A stretch of DNA of 64,000 nucleotides from Mesorhizobium sp. J8 (lineage in GTDB: Bacteria > Pseudomonadota > Alphaproteobacteria > Rhizobiales > Rhizobiaceae). Positions 26,567 to 34,320 of this stretch are shown piece by piece (position 1 is the stretch's first letter; each line of letters begins with the position of its first letter). The position numbers and the translations under genes are program-made. The stretch spans positions 4,960,001 to 5,024,000 of the forward strand of contig NZ_AP024109.1 of NCBI RefSeq assembly GCF_016591715.1, in the 5' to 3' direction. A model generated the notes under the pieces. It was not told where the DNA came from, ran no database searches, and worked only from the letters and a program-made list of their open reading frames with translations.

Positions 26567-27500
26567 ACGTGCCAATCGGCAAGCAAAATAGTGTGACAGC
26601 ACGGGAGCGGTCTCGACCCCGAGCCGCCCGCTAGACGCTGGAGGCGCCGCCGTCCCAAGCCTGCTTATTGCCAACGGGATGGCAGCGTTCTCCGCTCCCT
26701 GAAATCAAGCGCTTCGGGCCTCGAGTTGCGGGATCCGGCAGGCCGGTGTCAGCCGAGCGGCACCGTGCGCTCGCTGGGCCGAGGATCGCCTCGAAGCTCA
26801 TGCCTCGCATTCGAGAGATTTGTGGTGAGCAATAGCGATAACGCTGTCTCTGGAAATTCGAGTGACAGCGATGCCTCGGCCAGGTGGTCCTCGACGACCC
26901 AGTCGCCGGGCTAAATTGTCGACATGCGGGTACTGCTCCTCCCAAGGGGGGGGGTTGGACTTCTGGCGACACGAGAGGCTGGAAAAGAGCCGGCCTTAAG
27001 CCGCGTCGCAATCCGAACCTTCCGGCGGCAGGCGCAGCGGCTGTCAGGCTTCGCCGAGATCTCCGGCCGCCAGATCGATCCGCCTTGCGTGGAGAGCCCG
27101 CGGCGCGGACGGCCGCCGGCGATCTCGATATTCGGCCATCGTCATCCCCTTGTGATGCCGGTCGCGGCGATGCCGCGCACGAAATAGGGCTTCACAAGGC
27201 TAGGAAGAAGCTGTCGACAGCGTCGCTACGACCGCGGGCACAGCCAAAGTCGCCAGATCGACCGCAAACCCGCGCCCCGGCAGGCCGCGCTTTGTGAGCG
27301 GCAAGACGATAGAAGCAGAAGCGGCCCCAGCCAGCCGCCAACCTCCCACCCGATGTCCCCGCGCGGTCCTCCCGGTCACGTTCCGTTCTCAAAAGAGTTG
27401 ATTATCAGTACCAGCTAATGCCTGCTATGGTTAACACAGAGCCTGCAGTCGGCTTTGTCCCTCACCTACCCTCGTCTCTCCGGGGTTCTGCTGCGAGGCT
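26567..27500. other. Gene-poor stretch
   Basis: About 930 bases with no convincing gene. It contains a run of nine G at 26946-26954. Short frames here lack ribosome sites and family resemblance. Confidence 0.4.
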
Positions 27501-27511
27501 TTCATGAAAGA

Positions 27512-27550
27512 GGGCCGGTCGTTGCCCTAGCGGCCGGCCCGCTTTCTCTT
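27512..27550 (+). terminator. Terminator-like hairpin
   Basis: GGGCCGG at 27512-27518 pairs with CCGGCCC at 27534-27540, followed by GCTTTCTCTT. It resembles an intrinsic terminator with a broken T-run. No gene ends just before it. Confidence 0.4.
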
Positions 27551-27562
27551 CATGCATAATCT

Positions 27563-27657
27563 GCTATCCTCCCGCCAGCTCGCCACTGGGGGTGCCCTCC
27601 TTGACGGAGCCGCGGGCTCGGAGGGTCGGGTTGTCAACACGATTCGGCCCTCGTCCG
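27563..27657 (+). repeat. Composite short repeat, copy A
   Basis: Resembles copy B at 28086-28194. Shared pieces in order are CTATCCT, a CCAG block, CTCCTTG, GCGGGCT, GAGGGTCG and ACGATTCGGCCCTC. The copies differ by small gaps and substitutions. Confidence 0.55.
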
Positions 27658-27917
27658 CTTCACACAGACCTTCGTTGATTTCCCGCGGCCCTTGACCCAA
27701 CGGCAGGTGCTTGGTTTAGAGTGGAGTTTAGTCTGGTGGACGTTCTCCCAGCGAAATTCCCTCTGGGAACATCCCTTTCGGGCGAGTTCCCCCCATGAGA
27801 CCGTCCTGCTGGATGCGGCTGCACAAGGTCCACGCTTGACCAGTCCGCGCAGACCTTTCGGCAGTTGGACGCAAACTCGTAGGAACTGAATCCGGTTCGG
27901 CTCAGCAAAAAGCAAAA

Positions 27918-27954
27918 CCCGCCGCAGCTAATGAGCGCACGCGACGGGCTTTTC
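27918..27954 (+). terminator. Terminator-like hairpin
   Basis: CCCGCCGC at 27918-27925 pairs, with one mismatch, with GCGACGGG at 27941-27948, followed by CTTTTC. The A-run before and the T-run after fit a bidirectional intrinsic terminator. No intact gene is next to it. Confidence 0.45.
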
Positions 27955-28085
27955 TGCGACGGAGAGAGCAGCTACACCTCGGCGGATCGACTGCATCTTC
28001 TAAATCGCCACGCCGTGAATTCGTTCCAGATTGGAACAGTTTGTGGTCGGCTAGGCCTCTCTGTTGACGTCCTACCGACGGAATT

Positions 28086-28194
28086 CCTATCCTGACCACC
28101 AGCCGGCGCGCGCTTAGGTGTCCCTAAACTCCTTGGAACGGTGCTGCGGGCTGTGAGGGTCGAGTCGCAGGGTAGACGATTCGGCCCTCATCCG
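28086..28194 (+). repeat. Composite short repeat, copy B
   Basis: Second copy of the unit at 27563-27657. Its first part, ACGGAATTCCTATCCT with following CACCAG (from 28078), recurs a third time at 29662-29686, downstream of the small gene at 29459. Confidence 0.55.
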
Positions 28195-28282
28195 ATTTGA
28201 TGATGATTGCCAATCACCCTCCGATAGCATGACAATCAGTCTCATTGCTGCGGCACCCCAGCGCCCCCGCGTCTAGAGTCTT

Positions 28283-28894
28283 TCATGTTTTGACGGAAGC
28301 GTATCCGGCGTTTTCGAAGTAGTTCTTGCATTCGGCTGCCTCGATGGCTTCGACGAGGTGGCCGATGTGTCGCCAAGTGTCCTCGACGGTGCGTTTCTGC
28401 GCCTGGCGCATCCAGTGCTTGATCTTGGCGAAGGCCTGCTCGATCGGATTGAGGTCCGGTGAGTAGGGCGGCAGGTACCAGAGCCTGGCGCCAGCGGCTT
28501 TGATCATCTGCCTGATGGCCGCCGACTTATGGCTGCCCAGGTTGTCCATGATGACGATGTCGCCGGGCTTCAGCACGGTGATGAGCTGCTGCTCGACATA
28601 GGCGCGGAAGCATTGACCGTTGATCGGTCCGTCGAAGACGCAAGGTGCCGCGAGCCGATCACAGCGCAGCGCGCCGAGGAAAGTCAGCGTGCGCCAATGA
28701 CCATGTGGAGCCAGGCCGCGCAGCCGCTTGCCCTTCGGCCCCCAGCCGCGCAGGGGAGCCATGTTGGTCTTGATCCAGGTCTCATCGATGAAGACCAGGC
28801 ATTGGGGATCGAGGCCGGCCTGCCAGGATCGCCATCGCTGGCGCCGACGGGCAATATCGGCACGTGCCTGCTCAAGGGCGAACAGCGTTTTTTT
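28283..28894 (-). CDS. IS630 transposase, catalytic part (second frame)
   Basis: This frame holds the DDE catalytic domain: Asp in VFIDETWIKTN, Asp in IVIMDNLGSHK and Glu in DLNPIEQAFAKIKHW. The frame runs upstream past the ATG at 28762 to the run of eight A (minus strand) at 28888-28895, where it meets the first frame with a one-base shift. Expression as a fusion with the helix-turn-helix part by frameshifting is therefore likely, as in several IS630 elements; alternatively the A-run has suffered an indel. The end of the upstream overlap is approximate. Confidence 0.85.
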   Translation of the reverse strand, partial: KKTLFALEQARADIARRRQRWRSWQAGLDPQCLVFIDETWIKTNMAPLRGWGPKGKRLRGLAPHGHWRTLTFLGALRCDRLAAPCVFDGPINGQCFRAYVEQQLITVLKPGDIVIMDNLGSHKSAAIRQMIKAAGARLWYLPPYSPDLNPIEQAFAKIKHWMRQAQKRTVEDTWRHIGHLVEAIEAAECKNYFENAGYASVKT

Positions 28895-29270
28895 TGAAGC
28901 TTAGCCCTTCGCGGCGCAGGAACTGCCACACCGCATTGTGCGAGACCTTGACCCCGCGCGCGGCCAACTCGTCCTTCAGCCGATGTAGCGACAGATCAGA
29001 GGTCTGGTTGATCCGCTCCACGATGAAGGCTCGATGCGGTTCCAGAACCCGCTTACGGTGGCCACCCATCTTGCCCGGCGCCACCGAGCCGGTTGCCTGA
29101 TGACGCTGCAACAATTTCACGGCTGTCGAATTTGCGATACCGAACCGCTTGGCGGCCGACCGGCGGCTCTCGCCACTCAAAACCGCCGCAACAACCCGCT
29201 CGCGTAAATCATCGGAAAGAGGTCGAACCATCAGATGCTGGCCTCCTATCCAGCCAGCATCTTGAATCAC
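28872..29270 (-). CDS. IS630 transposase, helix-turn-helix part (first frame)
   Basis: 132 residues. The DNA-binding N-terminal domain has LRERVVAAVLSGESRRSAAKRF and a second helix-turn-helix region including DLSLHRLKDELAARG. It ends just after KKN, in the A-rich slippage site shared with the catalytic frame. Together the two frames give a transposase of roughly 325 residues, normal for the family. Confidence 0.85.
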   Translation of the reverse strand: MIQDAGWIGGQHLMVRPLSDDLRERVVAAVLSGESRRSAAKRFGIANSTAVKLLQRHQATGSVAPGKMGGHRKRVLEPHRAFIVERINQTSDLSLHRLKDELAARGVKVSHNAVWQFLRREGLSFKKNAVRP

Positions 29271-29350
29271 AAATCAGGCCGAGCGGGAATCCCCTCCGAT
29301 TCAATCAAGCTATGAAACGCTCTAGTCCCCGCCGCTGCAAGCCCAAGCTC

Positions 29351-29384
29351 AAGCCCGGCAGCTCCCTGTCGGGCTTTTTCTTTT
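29351..29384 (+). terminator. Strong intrinsic terminator
   Basis: AAGCCCGGCAG (29351-29361) pairs with CTGTCGGGCTT (29366-29376) through ten Watson-Crick pairs and one G-T pair around CTCC, followed by TTTTTCTTTT. No intact plus-strand gene precedes it because the insertion sequence ends at 29322; it may belong to a gene removed or displaced before the insertion. Confidence 0.7.
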
Positions 29385-29400
29385 CCATCAATTTTTTTGC

Positions 29401-29426
29401 GGAACCAGATCCAAGGTTCAGATGTT
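29401..29426 (+). promoter_or_regulatory. EcfG-type promoter (17-base spacer)
   Basis: GGAAC at 29401-29405, 17 bases, TGTT at 29423-29426, upstream of the 63-residue gene at 29459. The spacer is one base longer than in the other sites of this window. Confidence 0.5.
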
Positions 29427-29458
29427 GCGGCAGACCGGGGGCTGGAGGGAGCCAGCCA

Positions 29459-29650
29459 ATGTCAGATGAGAACCAGGCGACATCGCTCATCAAAAGGCTC
29501 GTTGAACAAACCGGCATTACCGAGGCGCAAGCGCACGAACTTGCTCTCCTGATCGGCCTGAATTGGAATTCGCTGATGCGGGAGGCGAAGCTCATTGCGG
29601 CTGGGGCAAGGGCTGAGGTCGCCCGGATCGGGCCACTGGCCGAGGATTGA
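29459..29650 (+). CDS. Small hypothetical protein
   Basis: 63 residues from the ATG at 29459, with GGAGGGAG upstream. It starts MSDENQATSLIKRLVEQTG and has a helical ITEAQAHELALLIGLNWNSLM stretch. No membrane segment is present. The EcfG-like promoter and the good ribosome site support it as real. No family is recognised; the small, helical character resembles other stress-regulon proteins of Rhizobiales. Confidence 0.6.
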   Translation: MSDENQATSLIKRLVEQTGITEAQAHELALLIGLNWNSLMREAKLIAAGARAEVARIGPLAED

Positions 29651-29729
29651 CGGCTCAGGGAACGGAATTCCTATCCTCACCACCAGTCCGCCCGGGCGCA
29701 TGCAGACTGACTCTGCAACGTGCGGGGAC

Positions 29730-30281
29730 CTAGCGCGCTTCAATCCTCAGCGCAGTCAGCGTCTCCGGCGTGATCGTCCCGGTGACCTTGAGGGAGTAGT
29801 CCGCCTGCATGCGCAACAGCCCGGCTCTCAATTCAGGATTCATCTCGCCGTCTATCTCGCCGCTGTAGTAGCCGAATGCGAGTAGGGCGAACTGGACCTC
29901 CTGGACGATCTCCTTGAACTTGTAGGCATTGCCCGGGAGCGTCTTGAGCGGCGCAGGCGTCGGGGCGATCGCCGGTGCCTGGTAGCTCGGCGTCGGCGTC
30001 GAAGGGGCACTATACAACGGTGCCGGTTCGCTCGGCGCCGGCGGGACGTAGGAATACCCGCCCGTCGACGACCTATGGCTCGAGTGCGAGCTATGGCTGC
30101 TGTGACTGCTGTGGCTTCGATGTCCGGCAAGCGTATACAGGTGGTCGAGCTTGAAGATGTCGAAGAGTGATTTCGTCTTTCCGGAATCGCCGTCCAATGT
30201 CTTGGTCGGCAGCGCCTGCGCATTGGCTGGCAAGAATCCCGCCGCGAGCAGCGAAGGTATCGCGAAAAGCCGCTTCTTCAT
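29730..30281 (-). CDS. hxsA: His-Xaa-Ser repeat protein HxsA (secreted substrate)
   Basis: 183 residues. A signal peptide ends near residue 22 (ANAQA). The defining repeat at residues 54-71 has six His-Xaa-Ser triplets: His 54, 57, 60, 63, 66 and 69, with Arg or Ser in the middle positions. A Pro/Ser/Ala-rich linker follows (about 79-115), and then a peptidoglycan-binding-like domain (about 122-183) with VQFALLAFGYYSGEIDGEMNP and TGTITPETLTAL. In Hxs systems HxsA is the presumed substrate of the two radical SAM proteins. Here it would be exported and could anchor to the cell wall. It overlaps the hxsC stop by four bases. The modification itself is not known. Confidence 0.9.
   Translation of the reverse strand: MKKRLFAIPSLLAAGFLPANAQALPTKTLDGDSGKTKSLFDIFKLDHLYTLAGHRSHSSHSSHSSHSSHRSSTGGYSYVPPAPSEPAPLYSAPSTPTPSYQAPAIAPTPAPLKTLPGNAYKFKEIVQEVQFALLAFGYYSGEIDGEMNPELRAGLLRMQADYSLKVTGTITPETLTALRIEAR
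30069..30122 (-). repeat. hxsA triplet-encoding repeat
   Basis: Codons 54-71 of hxsA encode six His-Xaa-Ser units of nine bases each. The four central units are all His-Ser-Ser, and on the plus strand the DNA shows recurring GCTGTG-type words. Such an array could change copy number by slippage without changing frame. Confidence 0.85.
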
Positions 30282-31387
30282 TGGATAGCCCCCAGTTTGC
30301 TATATCCGTGGTTCGCTGGATGCCACTCGAAAAATCCCCCGCACCGAGCCTTCACCGAGCATCCACTGCACTCATCTCGGTAGGCACGTTTCCAGTCAGA
30401 GATCGTCGCGGGTGCCAGACTGCGGTATGGCTCCGGTACGGTGCAGAGCGGGAAATTGTAAAGCCAGGCATCTATTCCCCGGCTCCGCACGAGATCGATC
30501 GAACGGCCGACGACGTCGAAGCCTTCCGAATTGTCGTAGAAGAGCGTCTTCCAGTTCATGCGGCCGAAGCCGATGTTCTCCATCTGCATGATCGCCCAGG
30601 TCCGGATGAACGGCAAAGTGGCGGCGATGAAGCTTGCGAGTTTAGGCAGCCCGTCCGCATTCGGACGCATTAGCACGGTGCGGAGCTCTACCTGGGCGCC
30701 CAGGCGGCACATGAGCGCGAGATTCTCCAACAGCTGCTCGTGCGCGCCGGCCTTCGCGACGATCTCGTCATGGACGGCGGCATCGCGGGAATAGAGGGGT
30801 ATACCCCACACCACCCTGCCGCGATCGATGCGGCTCATCACTTCCCGGTCACCTTCGCCGAAATGTTGGCCGTTCGTCAGGACATGAAAAGAAAGGTCCG
30901 GACGTGCGAACAAGACCCGTTGCAAGAAATCGAAAAGCTGTCCCTTGAAAAGGGTTGGCTCACCGCCGGAAATGCCGATCGTCGCGCCTTCAGGAGCCAG
31001 CAACGCCGCGGTTTCGAAATATGGGAACAGGTCGACGTGGTGTCTCTTCGGCGGCTGGGAGCACATCAGGCAGACCTGGTCGCAGCGCTCCGTCACAAGG
31101 AACGTGTTGTGTCGCGAGGAACTGCGGATGAGGCGATCCGCGGTTCCGCGTCGCGGGTTCACGAGCAGCACGTCTCCATCGACCTTGGCAGGATCGATGC
31201 CAAGAATTCGTATCGGACCGCCCTCGCCGACATAGTGGGCGCCTTCCGGACCGATGCGGTCCAGCACCACGTCGAAAGGGCTCACTTGCCCAGTCTTCGG
31301 TTCGCGGCCATCGGCCTCAAGCGAGCGAAGCCGGACCACAAAAGGCTGGTCAGCGTTTGCCTCCACCTTGATGCGCAAGGGTATCAT
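30278..31387 (-). CDS. hxsC: His-Xaa-Ser system radical SAM protein HxsC
   Basis: 369 residues. The radical SAM iron-sulfur motif is CDQVCLMC (Cys102, 106, 109), preceded by NTFLVTER. GISGGEPTLF is the SAM-binding GGE motif. A C-terminal cysteine group (Cys340, 343 and 349: CSGC then RC) probably holds a further iron-sulfur cluster. Together with HxsB it matches the two-radical-SAM layout of the His-Xaa-Ser system. The product is unknown; peptide modification of the HxsA repeats is inferred from the gene set. Start and stop each overlap a neighbour by four bases. Confidence 0.92.
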   Translation of the reverse strand: MIPLRIKVEANADQPFVVRLRSLEADGREPKTGQVSPFDVVLDRIGPEGAHYVGEGGPIRILGIDPAKVDGDVLLVNPRRGTADRLIRSSSRHNTFLVTERCDQVCLMCSQPPKRHHVDLFPYFETAALLAPEGATIGISGGEPTLFKGQLFDFLQRVLFARPDLSFHVLTNGQHFGEGDREVMSRIDRGRVVWGIPLYSRDAAVHDEIVAKAGAHEQLLENLALMCRLGAQVELRTVLMRPNADGLPKLASFIAATLPFIRTWAIMQMENIGFGRMNWKTLFYDNSEGFDVVGRSIDLVRSRGIDAWLYNFPLCTVPEPYRSLAPATISDWKRAYRDECSGCSVKARCGGFFEWHPANHGYSKLGAIQ

Positions 31388-32793
31388 TGGTGTCTGGGCG
31401 CCATGCTGTCGTCCCAGCGGCCGAGCCCGAGCCAGGCGGCCAGGGAAGCGCGCGCCGGCTCGTCATTTCGGTAGAGGACCTCGAAGACCTTGTCGAAGAG
31501 CGACAAGTGGCGGCCGCAGAACCATGTGTCAGGCCGCGGAACGTCAATCCGGCCATACCGGGAGATGTCGTCGATCGCGTCAGTGCCGCAGAACGGCTGG
31601 AAGGCGCAGTGGATGCAATCCGGATCGAAGTGGTTGAATGCCGCCGAATTGAGAAGGTCGACCTTCGCCCGGTCGATGCCAGTTCCGATGTCACCAATGC
31701 TGAGATCGATGCGGCCGATCCTGGACAGCATCCGGGCTTCGTCAGTCGGATAGAAACGGCCATCGTGATCTATCACGACATAGTCGGAGGCGAAGAAGTT
31801 CGGGTTGCGTATGTCGACGTGGTTGTCGGCATCGAACCGCAGCACACGCTTCAGGCACTGGCTGAAGTAGTACTCTTCCATGAAGCGTCCGGTCCGACGG
31901 TTGCGGGCGATGAGGAGGTCGATGAACTCGGAATGGAGACGATTCCAGCGCGCGAGGACGTTGTCGCCTTGCTGAATCTTGCGCGCGAACCCTTGATAGT
32001 TCATCGGGCGCAGATACACGGACCGGATTCCATAGCGCTCGTAATTGTCCAGCAGCGCGTTGAAATCCGGCGGGTCGGCTACATCCACCGTGGGCAGGGC
32101 CGAGATCTTCCCTTCCGGATAGCGGGAAACGGCCGCCTCGAGATTCCGAAGGAAAACATCGGTGGCCGCACTGCCGTGGGTCCGCTGACGCTCATGCGTG
32201 GTCCGGTCTCCGTCCAGCGACGTACTGATGAATGTGTCATCCGCCTCCAGGAAAGCCCATGAACGCTCGTCCAGTGCCTGCAGGTTCGTGCAGACGACGA
32301 ATTGAGATTGCGGAAACCTTCCGCGGCAGAAATCCCGAACCGCCTCCAGGAGATCGATCCGAAGCAAGGGCTCGCCACCCTGGAATTCGATCTTGACATC
32401 CGGACCGTCCAACCGGCCAAGGAACGAAAGGACGCCGTCAAGGGTCTCGACCGACCAGTCGAAGCCGCGAGCCGTCTCGGCAACCCGGGAGACCTGGCAG
32501 TAACCGCAAGCAAGATTGCACCTAAGCGTCGGCACGAGGATGACGTAGTTCATTCTCGTCGGCCTCGCCTGCCGCCGCGCCCACCTGTAGGCGAACGATG
32601 TCCAGGGGAGATCGAACTCGCGATCGAAACCGTGATTGCCTTCCCTTAGAAAGCTTTCGTCGACGGTAGTCAGGCTACCGGCGGCGTAGCGATCCAGGAA
32701 GCCGTGGCTCGACTTGAAAAATCCGCCCGCATCGTCGCAGAACAATACCGAACCGTCCGGCATGTCGCGGAACTTCAGCGGCCAGACGTTCAT
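31384..32793 (-). CDS. hxsB: His-Xaa-Ser system radical SAM maturase HxsB
   Basis: 469 residues. An N-terminal domain of about 80 residues precedes the radical SAM core, with CNLACGYC (Cys92, 96, 99) and FQGGEPLL (138-144). The C-terminal part has a SPASM-like cysteine group: Cys393, 396, 402 and 426 (CIHC, FC, then WFC). Such auxiliary clusters are typical of maturases acting on ribosomally made peptides. HxsB is the larger of the two radical SAM proteins in the Hxs system. It is preceded by hxsD and followed by hxsC, with ATGA overlaps at both junctions, so all products are made together. Confidence 0.93.
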   Translation of the reverse strand: MNVWPLKFRDMPDGSVLFCDDAGGFFKSSHGFLDRYAAGSLTTVDESFLREGNHGFDREFDLPWTSFAYRWARRQARPTRMNYVILVPTLRCNLACGYCQVSRVAETARGFDWSVETLDGVLSFLGRLDGPDVKIEFQGGEPLLRIDLLEAVRDFCRGRFPQSQFVVCTNLQALDERSWAFLEADDTFISTSLDGDRTTHERQRTHGSAATDVFLRNLEAAVSRYPEGKISALPTVDVADPPDFNALLDNYERYGIRSVYLRPMNYQGFARKIQQGDNVLARWNRLHSEFIDLLIARNRRTGRFMEEYYFSQCLKRVLRFDADNHVDIRNPNFFASDYVVIDHDGRFYPTDEARMLSRIGRIDLSIGDIGTGIDRAKVDLLNSAAFNHFDPDCIHCAFQPFCGTDAIDDISRYGRIDVPRPDTWFCGRHLSLFDKVFEVLYRNDEPARASLAAWLGLGRWDDSMAPRHQ

Positions 32794-33110
32794 GACGTGG
32801 TGACCGCGGCGACGAGCGCCTGGCGCATCGTCAGAGTTTCCGTATAGATTTTCTCGCGATAGAGGAAGTGCAGAACATCTTTGCGAAACTGATCTTCGGC
32901 AATGCAGCCGGATGACCTTACTGAGATTTCACCGTCTTGCCTCGCGATGCGGCAAGCGGGGTAAAGTACCCGCAGCCGAAGCATCGCGGCATCGGCATAT
33001 TTCCCGAACTGTAGCGGAATCTCCACCACAACGTCGACATCAGTAGCGTCTGGCAATTTCGTCATGTCCCCACCCGTGGAGATAATGCGCGGGTCGGAAT
33101 AAACAATCAA
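32790..33110 (-). CDS. hxsD: His-Xaa-Ser system protein HxsD
   Basis: 106 residues, first gene of the operon. An internal ATG at 33065 (MTKLPDATD) is an alternative start. The body has VVVEIPLQFGKYADAAMLRL, one cysteine pair, and a C-terminal LHFLYREKIYTETLTMRQAL stretch that resembles the conserved end of HxsD. HxsD is a short companion always found with HxsB and HxsC and may help recognise the substrate, but no activity is known. Its gene overlaps hxsB by four bases. It stands divergent from the second EF-hand gene, 220 bases from that gene's promoter. Confidence 0.8.
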   Translation of the reverse strand: MIVYSDPRIISTGGDMTKLPDATDVDVVVEIPLQFGKYADAAMLRLRVLYPACRIARQDGEISVRSSGCIAEDQFRKDVLHFLYREKIYTETLTMRQALVAAVTTS

Positions 33111-33330
33111 CGGGATATTTGAGAGACGCTTTCAGAGCCGATTTCACTTGCGGCGTTTTCGAATTCCCGGCTCCAGCCCGTACTTGCAAGGTCCGCTATA
33201 ACACCCGTTTCAAGTATCAGCGTTCCAAACGAGGACGTCACAACGAGCTACCTGACGCTCCGGATCTCGATCGCTCTGCCCGTGTTTGCCCAACCCGCCC
33301 TTCATGCCCTGTTGCCGAAGAACACCGGCC

Positions 33331-33355
33331 GGAACAATCGAGCACACCGCCAGTT
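33331..33355 (+). promoter_or_regulatory. EcfG-type promoter of EF-hand gene 2
   Basis: GGAAC at 33331-33335, 16 bases, AGTT at 33352-33355. It keeps the same -35 and -10 as the promoter at 18502, while spacer and leader differ at several positions. Confidence 0.7.
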
Positions 33356-33408
33356 TGGGCAGCCCAATGCGCTTGAGGCAGACCACGGCCAACCAAATGG
33401 AGCATGTC

Positions 33409-33969
33409 ATGAGATTCCCTCGCTGCACGACGGCTGCGGCCGCCGTTCTTGTTTTCGCTACGTTCCCTGCTCTCGCCCAGACGAACGGAACCCCTGCCCC
33501 TACCCCGGCGACCGAACAGCCTGGCGCCGGACAGTTGCCGGATGTGAACGGGCAAGCGGGAGGCCCAACGCGTGAAATGATCCGCCGGATGATTGACCAG
33601 GCCATCCAGGAGCGGATGCAGCAGGATCGAAGCTCTGAGGTGGCCAACAATCGTCAAGACGAGGATGACAATGCTCAGGACAGCGCAGATCGTAATGGCG
33701 CCCCCTGGCATAAAAGCCGTTATGGCGGACCGTCCGGCGAGCACAGGATGGCTGGACACCATGGCCCGCGTATGATGATGCGCGGGGCCGGAATGCGACT
33801 GATGTTCGCGTTCTTGGACACCAATGGCGACGGATCGTTGTCCGAGAACGAGGTTCAGGATGCTGTTGGGCGCATCTTCTCTGCAATCGACCAGAATGGC
33901 GACGGGAAGGTCGACATGGACGAGATCCAGTCCTTCTTGCACGGCTCTGACGGCGAAGACATGCAGTAG
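33409..33969 (+). CDS. Secreted EF-hand calcium-binding protein, copy 2
   Basis: 186 residues from the ATG at 33409, with GGAG nine bases upstream. Signal peptide ends near ALAQ. Both calcium loops, DTNGDGSLSENE and DQNGDGKVDMDE, are identical to those of copy 1; differences cluster in the signal peptide, the linker and the last ten residues. This pattern suggests that both copies are maintained. Probably periplasmic and stress-induced through the EcfG-type promoter. Confidence 0.88.
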   Translation: MRFPRCTTAAAAVLVFATFPALAQTNGTPAPTPATEQPGAGQLPDVNGQAGGPTREMIRRMIDQAIQERMQQDRSSEVANNRQDEDDNAQDSADRNGAPWHKSRYGGPSGEHRMAGHHGPRMMMRGAGMRLMFAFLDTNGDGSLSENEVQDAVGRIFSAIDQNGDGKVDMDEIQSFLHGSDGEDMQ

Positions 33970-34161
33970 GAGATCTGACGGCGACCAGGCCGAGACGGCT
34001 CTTCGCGGGGGAGTAGTCGTGCCAATCTCGTCATGCCCGAGTTGGTCCTCGCCTGAGCTTCACGTGGAAACCCGCGAAAGGACACCTCCCAACGCCCGAT
34101 CGCACGTCAAGGCCAGTGCAGGGGCGTAATCCGGATAGATCAGGTGTGACAACGCAGGACG

Positions 34162-34320
34162 GTGCCGTCAGGCCTGCCGATCGCCGGATTTGCCGTGATC
34201 GAAGCTGCTGACCTGGGCGACGCTATCGAGAAAATCTCGCAGGTTCGTTGCGCTGTCGCGCACGGCGTCGTTGAGGTAATGGCCATTGGAATAAAGCACA
34301 TGGCAACGCCTCAGGGAGCG
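34162..34320 (+). pseudogene. Possible YCII-family remnant
   Basis: One frame reads GFAVIEAADLGDAIEKISQV and then VAHGVVEVMAIGI, resembling the C-terminal half of YCII-related proteins. The N-terminal half is absent and the frame runs into the end of the TRAP transporter gene on the other strand. No ribosome site is visible. It is probably a decayed fragment; the resemblance is by eye only. Confidence 0.35.

Larger units (their letters stand above)
28276..29322 (-). mobile_element. IS630-family insertion sequence
   Basis: About 1.05 kb. The left end GAGTCTTTCAT...TTGA and the right end (read inward) GAGCGTTTCAT...TTGA form imperfect inverted repeats of about 18 bases. A TA dinucleotide flanks both ends (28274-28275 and 29323-29324), as expected for the TA target duplication of this family. 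Two transposase frames are inside. The right end lies 28 bases before a strong terminator, and the element sits among short repeats close to the hxs operon. Confidence 0.85.
33331..33969 (+). repeat. Long direct repeat, copy 2 (EF-hand gene and promoter)
   Basis: Partner of 18502-19143, in the same orientation. The hxs operon, the insertion sequence, the toxin-antitoxin pair and the debranching-type gene lie between the copies. Confidence 0.85.
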
